A stretch of 64,000 nucleotides of DNA. Origin: Gammaproteobacteria bacterium. Its GTDB lineage: Bacteria > Pseudomonadota > Gammaproteobacteria > UBA6186 > Azoamicaceae. The notes beneath the pieces were generated by a model that saw only the letters and a list, made by a program, of their open reading frames with translations, made no database searches and had not been told where the DNA came from. Of the stretch, positions 53,052 to 59,894 are shown piece after piece. The stretch lies in contig JABDCL010000001.1 of the NCBI GenBank assembly GCA_013288135.1, forward strand, positions 62,001 to 126,000, given 5' to 3'. The translations under genes were made by a program, and so were the position numbers. Positions within the stretch are counted from its first letter, which is position 1. Every line of letters begins with the position of its first letter.

Positions 53052-53909
53052 ATGACATTTTTAACGATCCTTCAAAGTAATTCAACAACTTATTTAGTGC
53101 TTATTGGCTTATTAGGTCTTTTGATAGGAAGTTTTTTAAATGTCGTGATTTATCGACTGCCCATTCTATTAAACCAACGTTGGCAAGAAGAACAAGGGGA
53201 ACAAGAATCCAAAACTTCTCAACCCCTCTCTTTATCAATACCTCGATCATTTTGTCCTCACTGTCGTCACTCAATTTCTATGCTAGATAATATTCCTATT
53301 TTTAGCTACCTATGGTTACGTGGACGATGTCGTGCATGTCAAAAACGCATTCCTTATCGTTATCCATTAATTGAATTTTTTACGTGCTTATTATCAATCA
53401 TCATTGCTAACCATTTTGGCATAAGTCTTGCCACCATCACAGCATTGCTTCTAACATGGGCGCTCATTGCCTTATCTATTATTGATTTTGATCATTCTGT
53501 GTTACCTGATGATATTACTCTTCCCTTTTTATGGTTGGGCTTATTTTTCAGTTTATTCCCAGTTTTTCAAAATAGTGAAGATTGCATTTTAGGAGCTATT
53601 GCTGGATATTTAACATTGTGGACTATCTATTGGCTATTCAAGGGACTCACTGGTAAAGAGGGCATGGGATACGGTGATTTTAAACTTCTTGCAATGTTGG
53701 GTGCCTGGTTAGGATGGCAAGCTCTACCTTCTGTTATTTTAATTGCCTCGATACTTGGAGCCCTTATTGGGATCTATCTAATGATTTTCCAAGGAAGAGA
53801 TAAAAATCAACCCATTCCTTTTGGACCATTTTTAGCGATCGGAGGCTGGATGACTCTCCTATGGCAAAATGATTTCCTCCTTTTTTATTTTAAATTATTT
53901 AACTTATGA
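53052..53909 (+). CDS. pilD: prepilin peptidase/N-methyltransferase PilD
   Basis: This 285-aa protein has G-S-F-L-N-V-V-I-Y-R-L-P at the N-terminus, two C-x-x-C pairs in the cytoplasmic loop, and the aspartyl protease residues in D-F-D-H-S-V-L-P-D-D and G-Y-G-D-F-K. It cleaves and N-methylates prepilins of type IV pili and type II secretion. It has about eight membrane helices. Its TGA overlaps coaE by four bases, an arrangement common in gammaproteobacteria. Confidence 0.92.
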   Translation: MTFLTILQSNSTTYLVLIGLLGLLIGSFLNVVIYRLPILLNQRWQEEQGEQESKTSQPLSLSIPRSFCPHCRHSISMLDNIPIFSYLWLRGRCRACQKRIPYRYPLIEFFTCLLSIIIANHFGISLATITALLLTWALIALSIIDFDHSVLPDDITLPFLWLGLFFSLFPVFQNSEDCILGAIAGYLTLWTIYWLFKGLTGKEGMGYGDFKLLAMLGAWLGWQALPSVILIASILGALIGIYLMIFQGRDKNQPIPFGPFLAIGGWMTLLWQNDFLLFYFKLFNL

Positions 53910-54502
53910 TCATTGGTCTGACAGGCGGTATTGGAAGCGGAAAATCAACAGTAGCCCAATTCTTTCGTGAGTTAGGGGTTCTCGTCATTGATGCTGATCA
54001 AATCACACGTCAATTAGTACAACCCAATCAACCCGCTCTAAAAAAAATTGTAGCCTATTTTGGATCCCACATTCTACAAGACGATAAAACGCTTGATCGT
54101 AAAAAACTTCGCAACATTATCTTTGAAGATCCTAATGCGCGCCTATGGCTTGAGAATTTATTGCATCCCTTAGTGAAACAAAAAATTGTGCATACCCCTG
54201 TTTCTTCGTCCATTCCTTACATCATCGTTGAAGTACCCCTTCTGATTGAAGCACACTTTCACGATGTTGTTGATCGCATTTTGGTTATCGACTCCCCAGA
54301 ATCCCTCCAAATTCAACGAGTCGTGCAGCGTGACAATATCGATGCTAAAGAGATACAAGCCATTATCAACACCCAAGCGACGCGCGCAACTCGGCTTGCC
54401 GAAGCAGATGATGTTATCTTCAACGAGGGCACAGTCGAGGAACTAAAAAAGCAAGTAGAAGTTTACCATGAGAAGGTGTCAGATCTTGACATTAGACATT
54501 AA
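53906..54502 (+). CDS. coaE: dephospho-CoA kinase
   Basis: This 198-aa protein has the P-loop G-G-I-G-S-G-K-S-T at residues 7-15 and the D-A-D-x-I-T-R lid region. It phosphorylates dephospho-CoA in the last step of CoA synthesis. The last eight or so codons, ending S-D-L-D-I-R-H, are read from a dispersed repeat (54475-54502), so the original C-terminus was replaced or extended. The catalytic domain looks complete. Confidence 0.92.
   Translation: MIIGLTGGIGSGKSTVAQFFRELGVLVIDADQITRQLVQPNQPALKKIVAYFGSHILQDDKTLDRKKLRNIIFEDPNARLWLENLLHPLVKQKIVHTPVSSSIPYIIVEVPLLIEAHFHDVVDRILVIDSPESLQIQRVVQRDNIDAKEIQAIINTQATRATRLAEADDVIFNEGTVEELKKQVEVYHEKVSDLDIRH
54475..54502. repeat. dispersed repeat, copy ending coaE
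   Basis: This is the core GGTGTCAGATCTTGACATTA with one substitution, running into GACATTAA. Its final TAA serves as the coaE stop codon. The repeat is read in a different frame from that at the ends of the xre and HExxH genes. Confidence 0.8.
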
Positions 54503-54526
54503 GCAAGCAAACTATGAAATATGAAA

Positions 54527-54616
54527 GGGGTAAAACCTGGATTTTGGACTTTGAGGCATTAAAAATTAGAAATCTATTTATTAATGTTCAAAAGTCCAAA
54601 ATCCAAATTTGACCCC
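54527..54616. repeat. second-type inverted repeat between coaE and zapD
   Basis: Imperfect arms of about 34 bp (54527-54560 and 54581-54616) share GGATTTTGGACTTT and start/end with GGGGT and ACCCC. The structure resembles the other dispersed repeat in design (GTCAAAT start, TTAA end) but has a different body. It lies just before zapD and may act on its mRNA. Confidence 0.65.
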
Positions 54617-54643
54617 TTTTCCAATACTGTATATAATAACTCT

Positions 54644-55411
54644 ATGTCACACCCCGTTTTGTATGAACATCCCTTGAATGAACGGATCCGCATATTGCTG
54701 CGGCTAGAATATTTTTTCTCACAAGCCTCTCATTTTCGAAATGAAGCTGCCCTTTGGGATAGTCAAGCGGGGGTTTCTGCCATCATTGAAATTTTATCTA
54801 TTCTAGAACGAAATGATGTGAAATCAGAAATCTTAAAAGAACTTGAACGGCATATCAGTAGTTTATCACGATATCTTGATACACCCACTATCGATCGAAA
54901 ACGCCTAGATCATACTTTGGATAAATTAAACGCCCAAGTAAAAAAATTGCATACTATCACCACCAAATGTGGCACTGATTGTCGAGATAATGAACTCTTA
55001 ACTAACATTCGTCAACGAACCAATATTTCAGGAGGTACTTGTGGTTTTGATATTCCTGCTTACCATTACTGGTTAAATCAACCTACCGAGACGCGTTCAG
55101 AATGTATATCACACTGGTTAAGTGAATTTAGACCCATACAGGAAGGTATTCATCTGTTACTCACTACACTTAGAAATAGTGCATTTTTCGAACAGAAAAC
55201 AGCTGAATCAGGATTTTTTCAACAAGTTTTAGATCCTCAACACCCTTGCCAATTATTACGGATAGCCTTACCTATAGATTGCGGAACCTACCCAGAAGTG
55301 AGTGGCAGTAAACATCGGATAAACATTCGACTTTTGAGCTTCCCAGAATCAGGTCGCCCCAAACAAATCAGCCACAACTTTGATTTTGATATATGTTGCT
55401 GCGTGATTTAA
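54644..55411 (+). CDS. zapD: cell division protein ZapD (DUF1342)
   Basis: This 255-aa protein has the ZapD N-terminus Y-E-H-P-L-N-E-R-I-R-x-L-L-R-L-E and the central G-G-T-C-G-F-D-I-P-A-Y-H-Y-W-L motif. ZapD bundles FtsZ filaments at the division site. I chose ATG 54644 by family alignment; the upstream ATG 54584 lies inside an inverted repeat. The order coaE-zapD is conserved in gammaproteobacteria, but the usual next gene yacG is absent, replaced by two tRNA genes. Confidence 0.9.
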   Translation: MSHPVLYEHPLNERIRILLRLEYFFSQASHFRNEAALWDSQAGVSAIIEILSILERNDVKSEILKELERHISSLSRYLDTPTIDRKRLDHTLDKLNAQVKKLHTITTKCGTDCRDNELLTNIRQRTNISGGTCGFDIPAYHYWLNQPTETRSECISHWLSEFRPIQEGIHLLLTTLRNSAFFEQKTAESGFFQQVLDPQHPCQLLRIALPIDCGTYPEVSGSKHRINIRLLSFPESGRPKQISHNFDFDICCCVI

Positions 55412-55412
55412 A

Positions 55413-55488
55413 TGGCGTCCCCAAGGGGATTCGAACCCCTGTTATCGCCGTGAAAGGGCGGTGTCCTAGGCCTCTAGACGATGGGGAC
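55413..55488 (-). tRNA. tRNA-Glu (UUC)
   Basis: This is a 76-nt cloverleaf with encoded CCA. The acceptor begins GTCCCC, the anticodon loop contains TTC, and the T arm is GGTTCGAATCC. It lies one base past the zapD stop, on the opposite strand, and is the second tRNA of a unit with tRNA-Ala. Confidence 0.93.
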
Positions 55489-55499
55489 GGAACTGAACT

Positions 55500-55575
55500 T
55501 GGTGGAGCTAGGCGGGATCGAACCGCCGACCTCTTGCATGCCATGCAAGCGCGCTCCCAGCTGCGCCATAGCCCC
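55500..55575 (-). tRNA. tRNA-Ala (GGC)
   Basis: This is a 76-nt cloverleaf with CCA end, acceptor GGGGCTA, T arm GGTTCGATCCC and anticodon loop ATGGCAT giving GGC. It is 11 bp upstream of tRNA-Glu in the same transcript. Confidence 0.93.
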
Positions 55576-55608
55576 TCTTGTTTCCTTAAAGCTGAGTTAT
55601 AGTCCCGC

Positions 55609-55637
55609 ATCCTACAAGTCTCACGAGCTACTGTCAA
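55609..55637 (-). promoter_or_regulatory. sigma-70 promoter for the tRNA-Ala/tRNA-Glu unit
   Basis: On the minus strand TTGACA (55632-55637) and TAGGAT (55609-55614) are separated by exactly 17 bp. The -35 overlaps the gltX stop codon, and the discriminator is G+C-rich, as usual for stable-RNA promoters. Confidence 0.75.
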
Positions 55638-57037
55638 CCCCAGATCTGTGTCAGAGCACGATCCAAACGATTCAAAACCCTCTCCCGCCCAATCAGCTCG
55701 CAAGTCATGTCAATTGGGGGAGAAATGGTATTCCCCGTTACTGCCACCCTTAATGGTTGAGCCAATTTACCAAGCTTTAGATCCAGCTTTTCTGCAGTTT
55801 GAACGATGGCATTATGAATAGCAGGGGCATGCCATTTTGATAATGGCAAAAGGGATAAAGCTTCTCGCAAAGCTTTTAATCCTGGTGCAATATCGCCTTT
55901 TAAATTTTTTGCTTTAGCATCCTTATCAATCGATTCAAAATCTTGATAAAAATAAACACTCTTTTCGGCCATCTCTCGCAAAGTCTTCGCTCGCTCTCGC
56001 TGAGCAAGCAAAACATCTTGTAACGGAGGTCCTTGATCAGCATAAACGCCTAAGTTTTCAAGATGCCTTTGAAATTCAGGAACTAAAGAAGAGGGCTCCA
56101 ATGTCTTTAAATAATGTTGATTCAACCAAAGTAATTTTTCCGTATTAAAGATGGTGGCAGCCTTATTAATATCTTGAATATCAAAATATTGAATCATTTC
56201 ATCTCGAGAGAATATTTCTTGATCTCCATGAGACCAACCTAAACGAATTAAATAATTTAAAAGTGCTTCTGGTAAAATACCCTCTTCACGATAATGCTGC
56301 ACACTGACTGCACCATGGCGTTTTGATAATCGTTTTCCATCACTCCCTAAAATCATGGATACATGGGCATACACTGGCAAGGATGCACCTAAGGCCTTTA
56401 ATATATTAATTTGTCTTGGTGTATTAGCAAGATGATCATCTCCTCGAATAACATGCGTGATATTCATGTCTAAATCATCAACCACCACACCAAAATTATA
56501 GGTGGGGATACCATCTGAACGAACCAAAATCAAGTCGTCCAACTCTGAGTTCTGTACAATGACTTTGCCATGGACGACATCTTCTACTTCGACACTCCCC
56601 GTATCGGGGTTGCGAAAGCGAATAACATAAGAACCAGATTGAGTTTGATGATTGTTGTGACGACAGTGACCATCGTAACGAGGTTTTTCTTTCTTAGCTA
56701 AGCGATCAATGCGAAGTTGTTCAATTCGCTCTTTAGAACAATAACACTGATAAGCATGGCCTGATTTTAATAGTGTCTCGACCACTTCCTGGTAGCGTTC
56801 CAAACGTTGCATCTGATAAAAAGGCCCCTCGGACCAATCTAAACCCAACCAAGTCATGGCATCTAAAATAGCGTCTATTGCTTCTTGAGTAGAACGCTCT
56901 CTATCTGTATCTTCAATACGTAAAATAAATTTGCCACCCAGTTTTTTTGCATATAACCAACAATAAAGCGCGGTTCTAGCACTCCCAACATGTAGAAACC
57001 CTGTCGGACTAGGGGCAAAGCGTGTACGCACTGTCAT
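55634..57037 (-). CDS. gltX: glutamyl-tRNA synthetase
   Basis: This 467-aa class I synthetase has the HIGH-equivalent P-S-P-T-G-F-L-H-V-G-S near residue 10 and the KMSKS-equivalent K-R-L-S-K-R-H-G near 240. The C-x-C...C/H zinc region is visible as C-Y-C near 98 and C-R-H near 125. It charges tRNA-Glu, whose gene lies 145 bp downstream on the same strand. The length is normal. Confidence 0.94.
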   Translation of the reverse strand: MTVRTRFAPSPTGFLHVGSARTALYCWLYAKKLGGKFILRIEDTDRERSTQEAIDAILDAMTWLGLDWSEGPFYQMQRLERYQEVVETLLKSGHAYQCYCSKERIEQLRIDRLAKKEKPRYDGHCRHNNHQTQSGSYVIRFRNPDTGSVEVEDVVHGKVIVQNSELDDLILVRSDGIPTYNFGVVVDDLDMNITHVIRGDDHLANTPRQINILKALGASLPVYAHVSMILGSDGKRLSKRHGAVSVQHYREEGILPEALLNYLIRLGWSHGDQEIFSRDEMIQYFDIQDINKAATIFNTEKLLWLNQHYLKTLEPSSLVPEFQRHLENLGVYADQGPPLQDVLLAQRERAKTLREMAEKSVYFYQDFESIDKDAKAKNLKGDIAPGLKALREALSLLPLSKWHAPAIHNAIVQTAEKLDLKLGKLAQPLRVAVTGNTISPPIDMTCELIGRERVLNRLDRALTQIWG

Positions 57038-57130
57038 GAAAAAAACCTTTTAAGTAAAAACCTTTTTATTGTAATAGCAATGCCAGTTCTAATACCAGAG
57101 CCAGGACACGTGGACATGTGAGTTAGGGTC

Positions 57131-57215
57131 GGCTACCGGGAACCCCTACATTATTCCCCACTTTGAAAAAGGGGGGTTAGGGGGGATTTTAAGCCGGCTA
57201 CCGAGACCAATCCCT
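57131..57215. repeat. G+C-rich intergenic repeat with hairpin core
   Basis: A CCCC-ACTTTG-AAAAA-GGGGGG core, followed by TTAGGGGGGATTTT, is flanked by direct repeats beginning GGCTACCG (57131 and 57196). This class of CCCC/GGGG hairpin repeat is found in many unrelated genomes. It fills the space between gltX and the gene at 57220. Confidence 0.6.
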
Positions 57216-57219
57216 AGTA

Positions 57220-57633
57220 TTATTTTTTTCTAAAAGAAACCAGATCATTCACACTACGAGAAACACCAGCCTCTTCTAATGATTTAAATAACTTATCAAT
57301 TGTTCCCTGATATTGGTTTCCAGTTTCAATGTAGTTTTGCAACATCGCATGTAAATCATCCATCATGGCCTGAATAGACCCAATAGAATCTAAAGTACTT
57401 TGAAGTTTCCAACCCAAATCGCACAATGAAGATAATGCTGAAAAAGCATCTTTATCAATTATCGGGGTGTTTTGAACTGAAGCCTGTTTGAACTGAAGAA
57501 GATCTTCATTGACACTGAATCTTTTTTCTATTTTTTCTGTTTTATCTGTCTTTTTCTCAAATTTTCTTTCAAAAAAATCATCTCTATTAAACCCAGGATA
57601 GACTACGTCAATCTCTTGATATTTAATTGCCAT
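57220..57633 (-). CDS. hypothetical 137-aa protein
   Basis: This soluble protein has a Lys/Glu-rich segment (about 22-42: F-E-R-K-F-E-K-K-T-D-K-T-E-K) and a helical, probably coiled-coil C-terminal half (about 65-125). No family is recognised. An AGGGA ribosome site lies upstream, directly before a perfect 12-bp inverted repeat (57651-57686). It follows the HExxH gene on the same strand but is separated from it by a strong palindrome, so it is probably a separate unit. An effector or small structural role cannot be judged. Confidence 0.6.
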   Translation of the reverse strand: MAIKYQEIDVVYPGFNRDDFFERKFEKKTDKTEKIEKRFSVNEDLLQFKQASVQNTPIIDKDAFSALSSLCDLGWKLQSTLDSIGSIQAMMDDLHAMLQNYIETGNQYQGTIDKLFKSLEEAGVSRSVNDLVSFRKK

Positions 57634-57650
57634 AAATTTTTTTCCCTATT

Positions 57651-57686
57651 GTTAAAGTTTTTACCTATATGTTCAAAAACTTTAAC
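57651..57686. promoter_or_regulatory. perfect 12-bp inverted repeat in leader of the 137-aa gene
   Basis: GTTAAAGTTTTT (57651-57662) and AAAAACTTTAAC (57675-57686) flank a 12-bp loop, 18 bp before the ATG at 57633. It may be an operator or an mRNA hairpin next to the ribosome site. A T run after it on the plus strand also looks like a terminator, but no plus-strand gene ends here. Confidence 0.5.
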
Positions 57687-57756
57687 CCGGTTTTTTTCTT
57701 AGTGTCAATACAAAATTCCCTTTTTTATATAAAAAAAAATAAAATTTCCTTCTTGG

Positions 57757-57859
57757 AACTGAAGAAGGTGTCAAATCTTGACATTAGACATTAACTAAAG
57801 AAACTAGAAATCCCTTAGTTGTTAATGTCTAATGTCAAGATTTGACACCTTCTTCAGTT
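57757..57859. repeat. perfect 39-bp palindrome, full-length dispersed repeat
   Basis: Arms at 57757-57795 and 57821-57859 are exact inverse copies, separated by 25 bp. They contain the core GGTGTCAAATCTTGACATTA found at 47616, 48085 and 54475. Read on the minus strand the right arm encodes the last eight residues and stop of the HExxH gene. The RNA hairpin would be very stable and probably ends or protects that mRNA. Confidence 0.85.
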
Positions 57860-58812
57860 GACTGCATTATATCTCTTCCCAAATTTGTTAACTTAGCTGA
57901 AGAATTTACTATTTCTAGACTATCACTAACTATTTTATAATATTGGTCAATTAGGGTATCGATTTCTAGAATGTCACTCAAAAAATTCAATAAATTTGAT
58001 TTTCTAAGGATCCTAAGAAAACGAACCACCCGCGTCAAAACAAACGCAGCATGATAAACACCCAACATAGGCCGTTCTCTCTCTTTTATAGGAGAATAAT
58101 ATTTTTCTTCATACTCATTCAATACTAAAGGATCTTCTATACCCAAATTATACAAATACAAATGTGATACTTCGTGAATAATCAGATCCACCATATTAAT
58201 CACTCCACGATCTGCATTTGCAACATTGATAAATATAAGCCCATACAGATCAAAACTGGATCCTGCTTTTAATACATTTGTTTTGAGTATCATGAATTCA
58301 CTCACAAATTCAATTATTTCTTTATAAGTTTCCTCATCACACTCACTGATTAATTTCAAAGCTTCCTTGATTAATAGTTTTGTTTTTTCTGATTCTTCTG
58401 TCGCTGGCTCCGAAATATCTCCTTCCTGTGGTAATTCAAATAAAATATATTTTCGTAATAATTCATTTCGCTTGTTATCAGATTCTCTTTCCGTAAAATT
58501 AAAATACCGAATTTCTTCAAGTAATGGAATCTCAAAAAGAATAGAAATATCTGAGTAAATAGATTGTGTTTGCCGACTGGAAGTAGCTTGTAACAAAAAA
58601 GAATTTAGGGCATAAAAAAGCCCAGGCAGTTTCACTGTCCGGGCTAAGTTAAGGTGTTCTATTAATGTCCTTCCTTTCAGATAATTAACGCCTAGAACAC
58701 TCTTATTAACTTCAATTAAATGCTCTAAACTTTGCAGTAACCCTGCTCTTATCCTTGTGCCTAGAAAAGATGCTCTTTCTTGACACGGAAGAAGATCACA
58801 AAGTGCCCTCAT
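57835..58812 (-). CDS. aKG-HExxH-type peptide beta-hydroxylase (RiPP modification enzyme)
   Basis: This 325-aa protein has H213-E-V-S-H217, then S240-P-I-K-E-R-E-R-P248, M-L-G-V-Y-H254 and A-A-F-V-L-T-R. This spacing and the S-P...R-P...G-x-x-H-A-x-F-V block match the HExxH-motif putative peptide-modification family, now named aKG-HExxH-type peptide beta-hydroxylases. There is no signal peptide, so it acts in the cytoplasm. It lies 23 bp after a 54-aa peptide gene, its probable substrate. ATG 58812 is fixed by an in-frame stop just upstream, though the ribosome site is weak. A terminator-like hairpin lies within codons 57-66, and the last eight residues come from a palindromic repeat. Confidence 0.78.
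   Translation of the reverse strand: MRALCDLLPCQERASFLGTRIRAGLLQSLEHLIEVNKSVLGVNYLKGRTLIEHLNLARTVKLPGLFYALNSFLLQATSSRQTQSIYSDISILFEIPLLEEIRYFNFTERESDNKRNELLRKYILFELPQEGDISEPATEESEKTKLLIKEALKLISECDEETYKEIIEFVSEFMILKTNVLKAGSSFDLYGLIFINVANADRGVINMVDLIIHEVSHLYLYNLGIEDPLVLNEYEEKYYSPIKERERPMLGVYHAAFVLTRVVRFLRILRKSNLLNFLSDILEIDTLIDQYYKIVSDSLEIVNSSAKLTNLGRDIMQSTEEGVKS
58614..58644 (-). terminator. intrinsic-terminator-like hairpin inside the HExxH gene
   Basis: On the minus strand GCCCGGACAG-TGAAA-CTGCCTGGGC (58644-58620) folds with ten stem positions (one G-T wobble, one A-C mismatch) and is followed by six T (58619-58614). This is a G+C-rich island in an A+T-rich gene. It begins 169 nt into the coding sequence and could end part of the transcripts after the peptide gene. 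Confidence 0.6.
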
Positions 58813-58835
58813 TTAAAGATTGACGTTCATTCCAA

Positions 58836-59000
58836 CTATATAGATGTAGTTGTTAACTTATTTTTTAAAAATAAAGTTTTAGTTGGATCAAACGTTACAT
58901 CAGATAAATCCTGATTTAAAACAACATCTGTACTTAAATCAGCTTGACTCTGAGAGTCAACACTTGCACTAAAATTTACATCTACGTTTTGCATTTCCAT
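58836..59000 (-). CDS. 54-aa candidate RiPP precursor peptide
   Basis: This short gene has an excellent AGGAG ribosome site (59007-59011) that overlaps the LysR stop codon. The peptide starts M-E-M-Q-N-V-D-V-N-F, is rich in Asp, Ser, Val, Leu and Asn up to residue 37, has F-D-P-T-K-T-L-F-L at about 37-45, and ends K-L-T-T-T-S-I. It has no cysteine and no double-glycine. Because the next gene encodes a peptide hydroxylase, it is the likely substrate, with Asp/Asn side chains as candidate sites. No similarity search was possible. Confidence 0.7.
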   Translation of the reverse strand: MEMQNVDVNFSASVDSQSQADLSTDVVLNQDLSDVTFDPTKTLFLKNKLTTTSI

Positions 59001-59009
59001 AATAATCTC

Positions 59010-59894
59010 CTATTTACTTTCCTCTATAAAAAACTTTTCTAGTGCGCTTACCTTAGAAAGGCTCATCTTTTGAAGATGCGTCGCAAAATATACAGGTATT
59101 TCTACTCCTTCATCAGGTAGAACTTTTACTAAGGTAGGGCTATTGTATGGGAACTCTTCAGAAATAACAATCATCCCCATCCCTTGAACAGCTGCCTCAA
59201 AAAGCCCAATTGCCGAATTAATTACTAAGTAGGGTACTCTAATCTTGTTTTTAGTTCCAATCTTAAGATGCCAATCCACATTACCTCTATGTCCTGCCTC
59301 ATTATGGTAGAAACTGATAAGCCTATGATTATCCAGATCTTCTGGTGTTTTGGGTATTCCAAATTTTTCAAGGTATTCCTTTGAAGCAAATAGTTTAGTA
59401 TGGAAAGTAAACAATTTTCTCTGAATAACGTTTGGATTTTGGTCAATCATTGGAAGAATGGCAATGTCTGCAAAATGATCTGAAACATCTATTTTTTCAT
59501 TACTCGTAATAATCCTAAATGTATATTTTGGATAAAATTGAATAAATTCCTTCAATTTTCGAATAAGCCAAAGATTTGTAACACCCGTTGTCGTCACGAT
59601 TCTTATAACGTCATCATCATCTTCTCTATCTATATTTGAAAAAGATTCATCCATTTTTTCAATCTGTTGCATAATAACTTGTACAGACTTGAGAAACTCC
59701 TGTCCTACTTCAGTCAAAACTAATGATCGGTGTGATCTCTTAAATAGTTTAAATTTATAATTTTCTTCTAACGCAGTAATTTGCTTACTAATATAAGAGG
59801 ATTTAATTCCAAGATGAACAGAAGCTTTCTGATAAGAACCTTCTAATGCCACATAATAAAAAGTTCTTAATTTGTTGATATCCACTTTTTCCAT
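59010..59894 (-). CDS. LysR-family transcriptional regulator
   Basis: This 294-aa protein has an N-terminal winged helix (about 5-62; Y-I-S-K-Q-I-T-A-L-E-E near 29-39, F-K-R-S-H-R-S-L-V-L-T near 52-62) and a periplasmic-binding-like effector domain (from about 92). It overlaps the EamA transporter gene by 28 bp and is followed by the peptide gene after 9 bp. LysR genes are usually divergent from their targets; here the regulator is inside the operon. The signal is unknown. Confidence 0.87.
   Translation of the reverse strand: MEKVDINKLRTFYYVALEGSYQKASVHLGIKSSYISKQITALEENYKFKLFKRSHRSLVLTEVGQEFLKSVQVIMQQIEKMDESFSNIDREDDDDVIRIVTTTGVTNLWLIRKLKEFIQFYPKYTFRIITSNEKIDVSDHFADIAILPMIDQNPNVIQRKLFTFHTKLFASKEYLEKFGIPKTPEDLDNHRLISFYHNEAGHRGNVDWHLKIGTKNKIRVPYLVINSAIGLFEAAVQGMGMIVISEEFPYNSPTLVKVLPDEGVEIPVYFATHLQKMSLSKVSALEKFFIEESK

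Noticed and set aside
54584-54643. Upstream ATG for zapD
   Set aside because: The extra 20 codons are read from an inverted repeat and do not align with the ZapD family, which starts close to the Y-E-H-P-L-N-E motif.
57655-57700. Plus-strand intrinsic terminator
   Set aside because: The inverted repeat and T run fit, but no plus-strand gene ends there; treated as a leader palindrome of the 137-aa gene instead.
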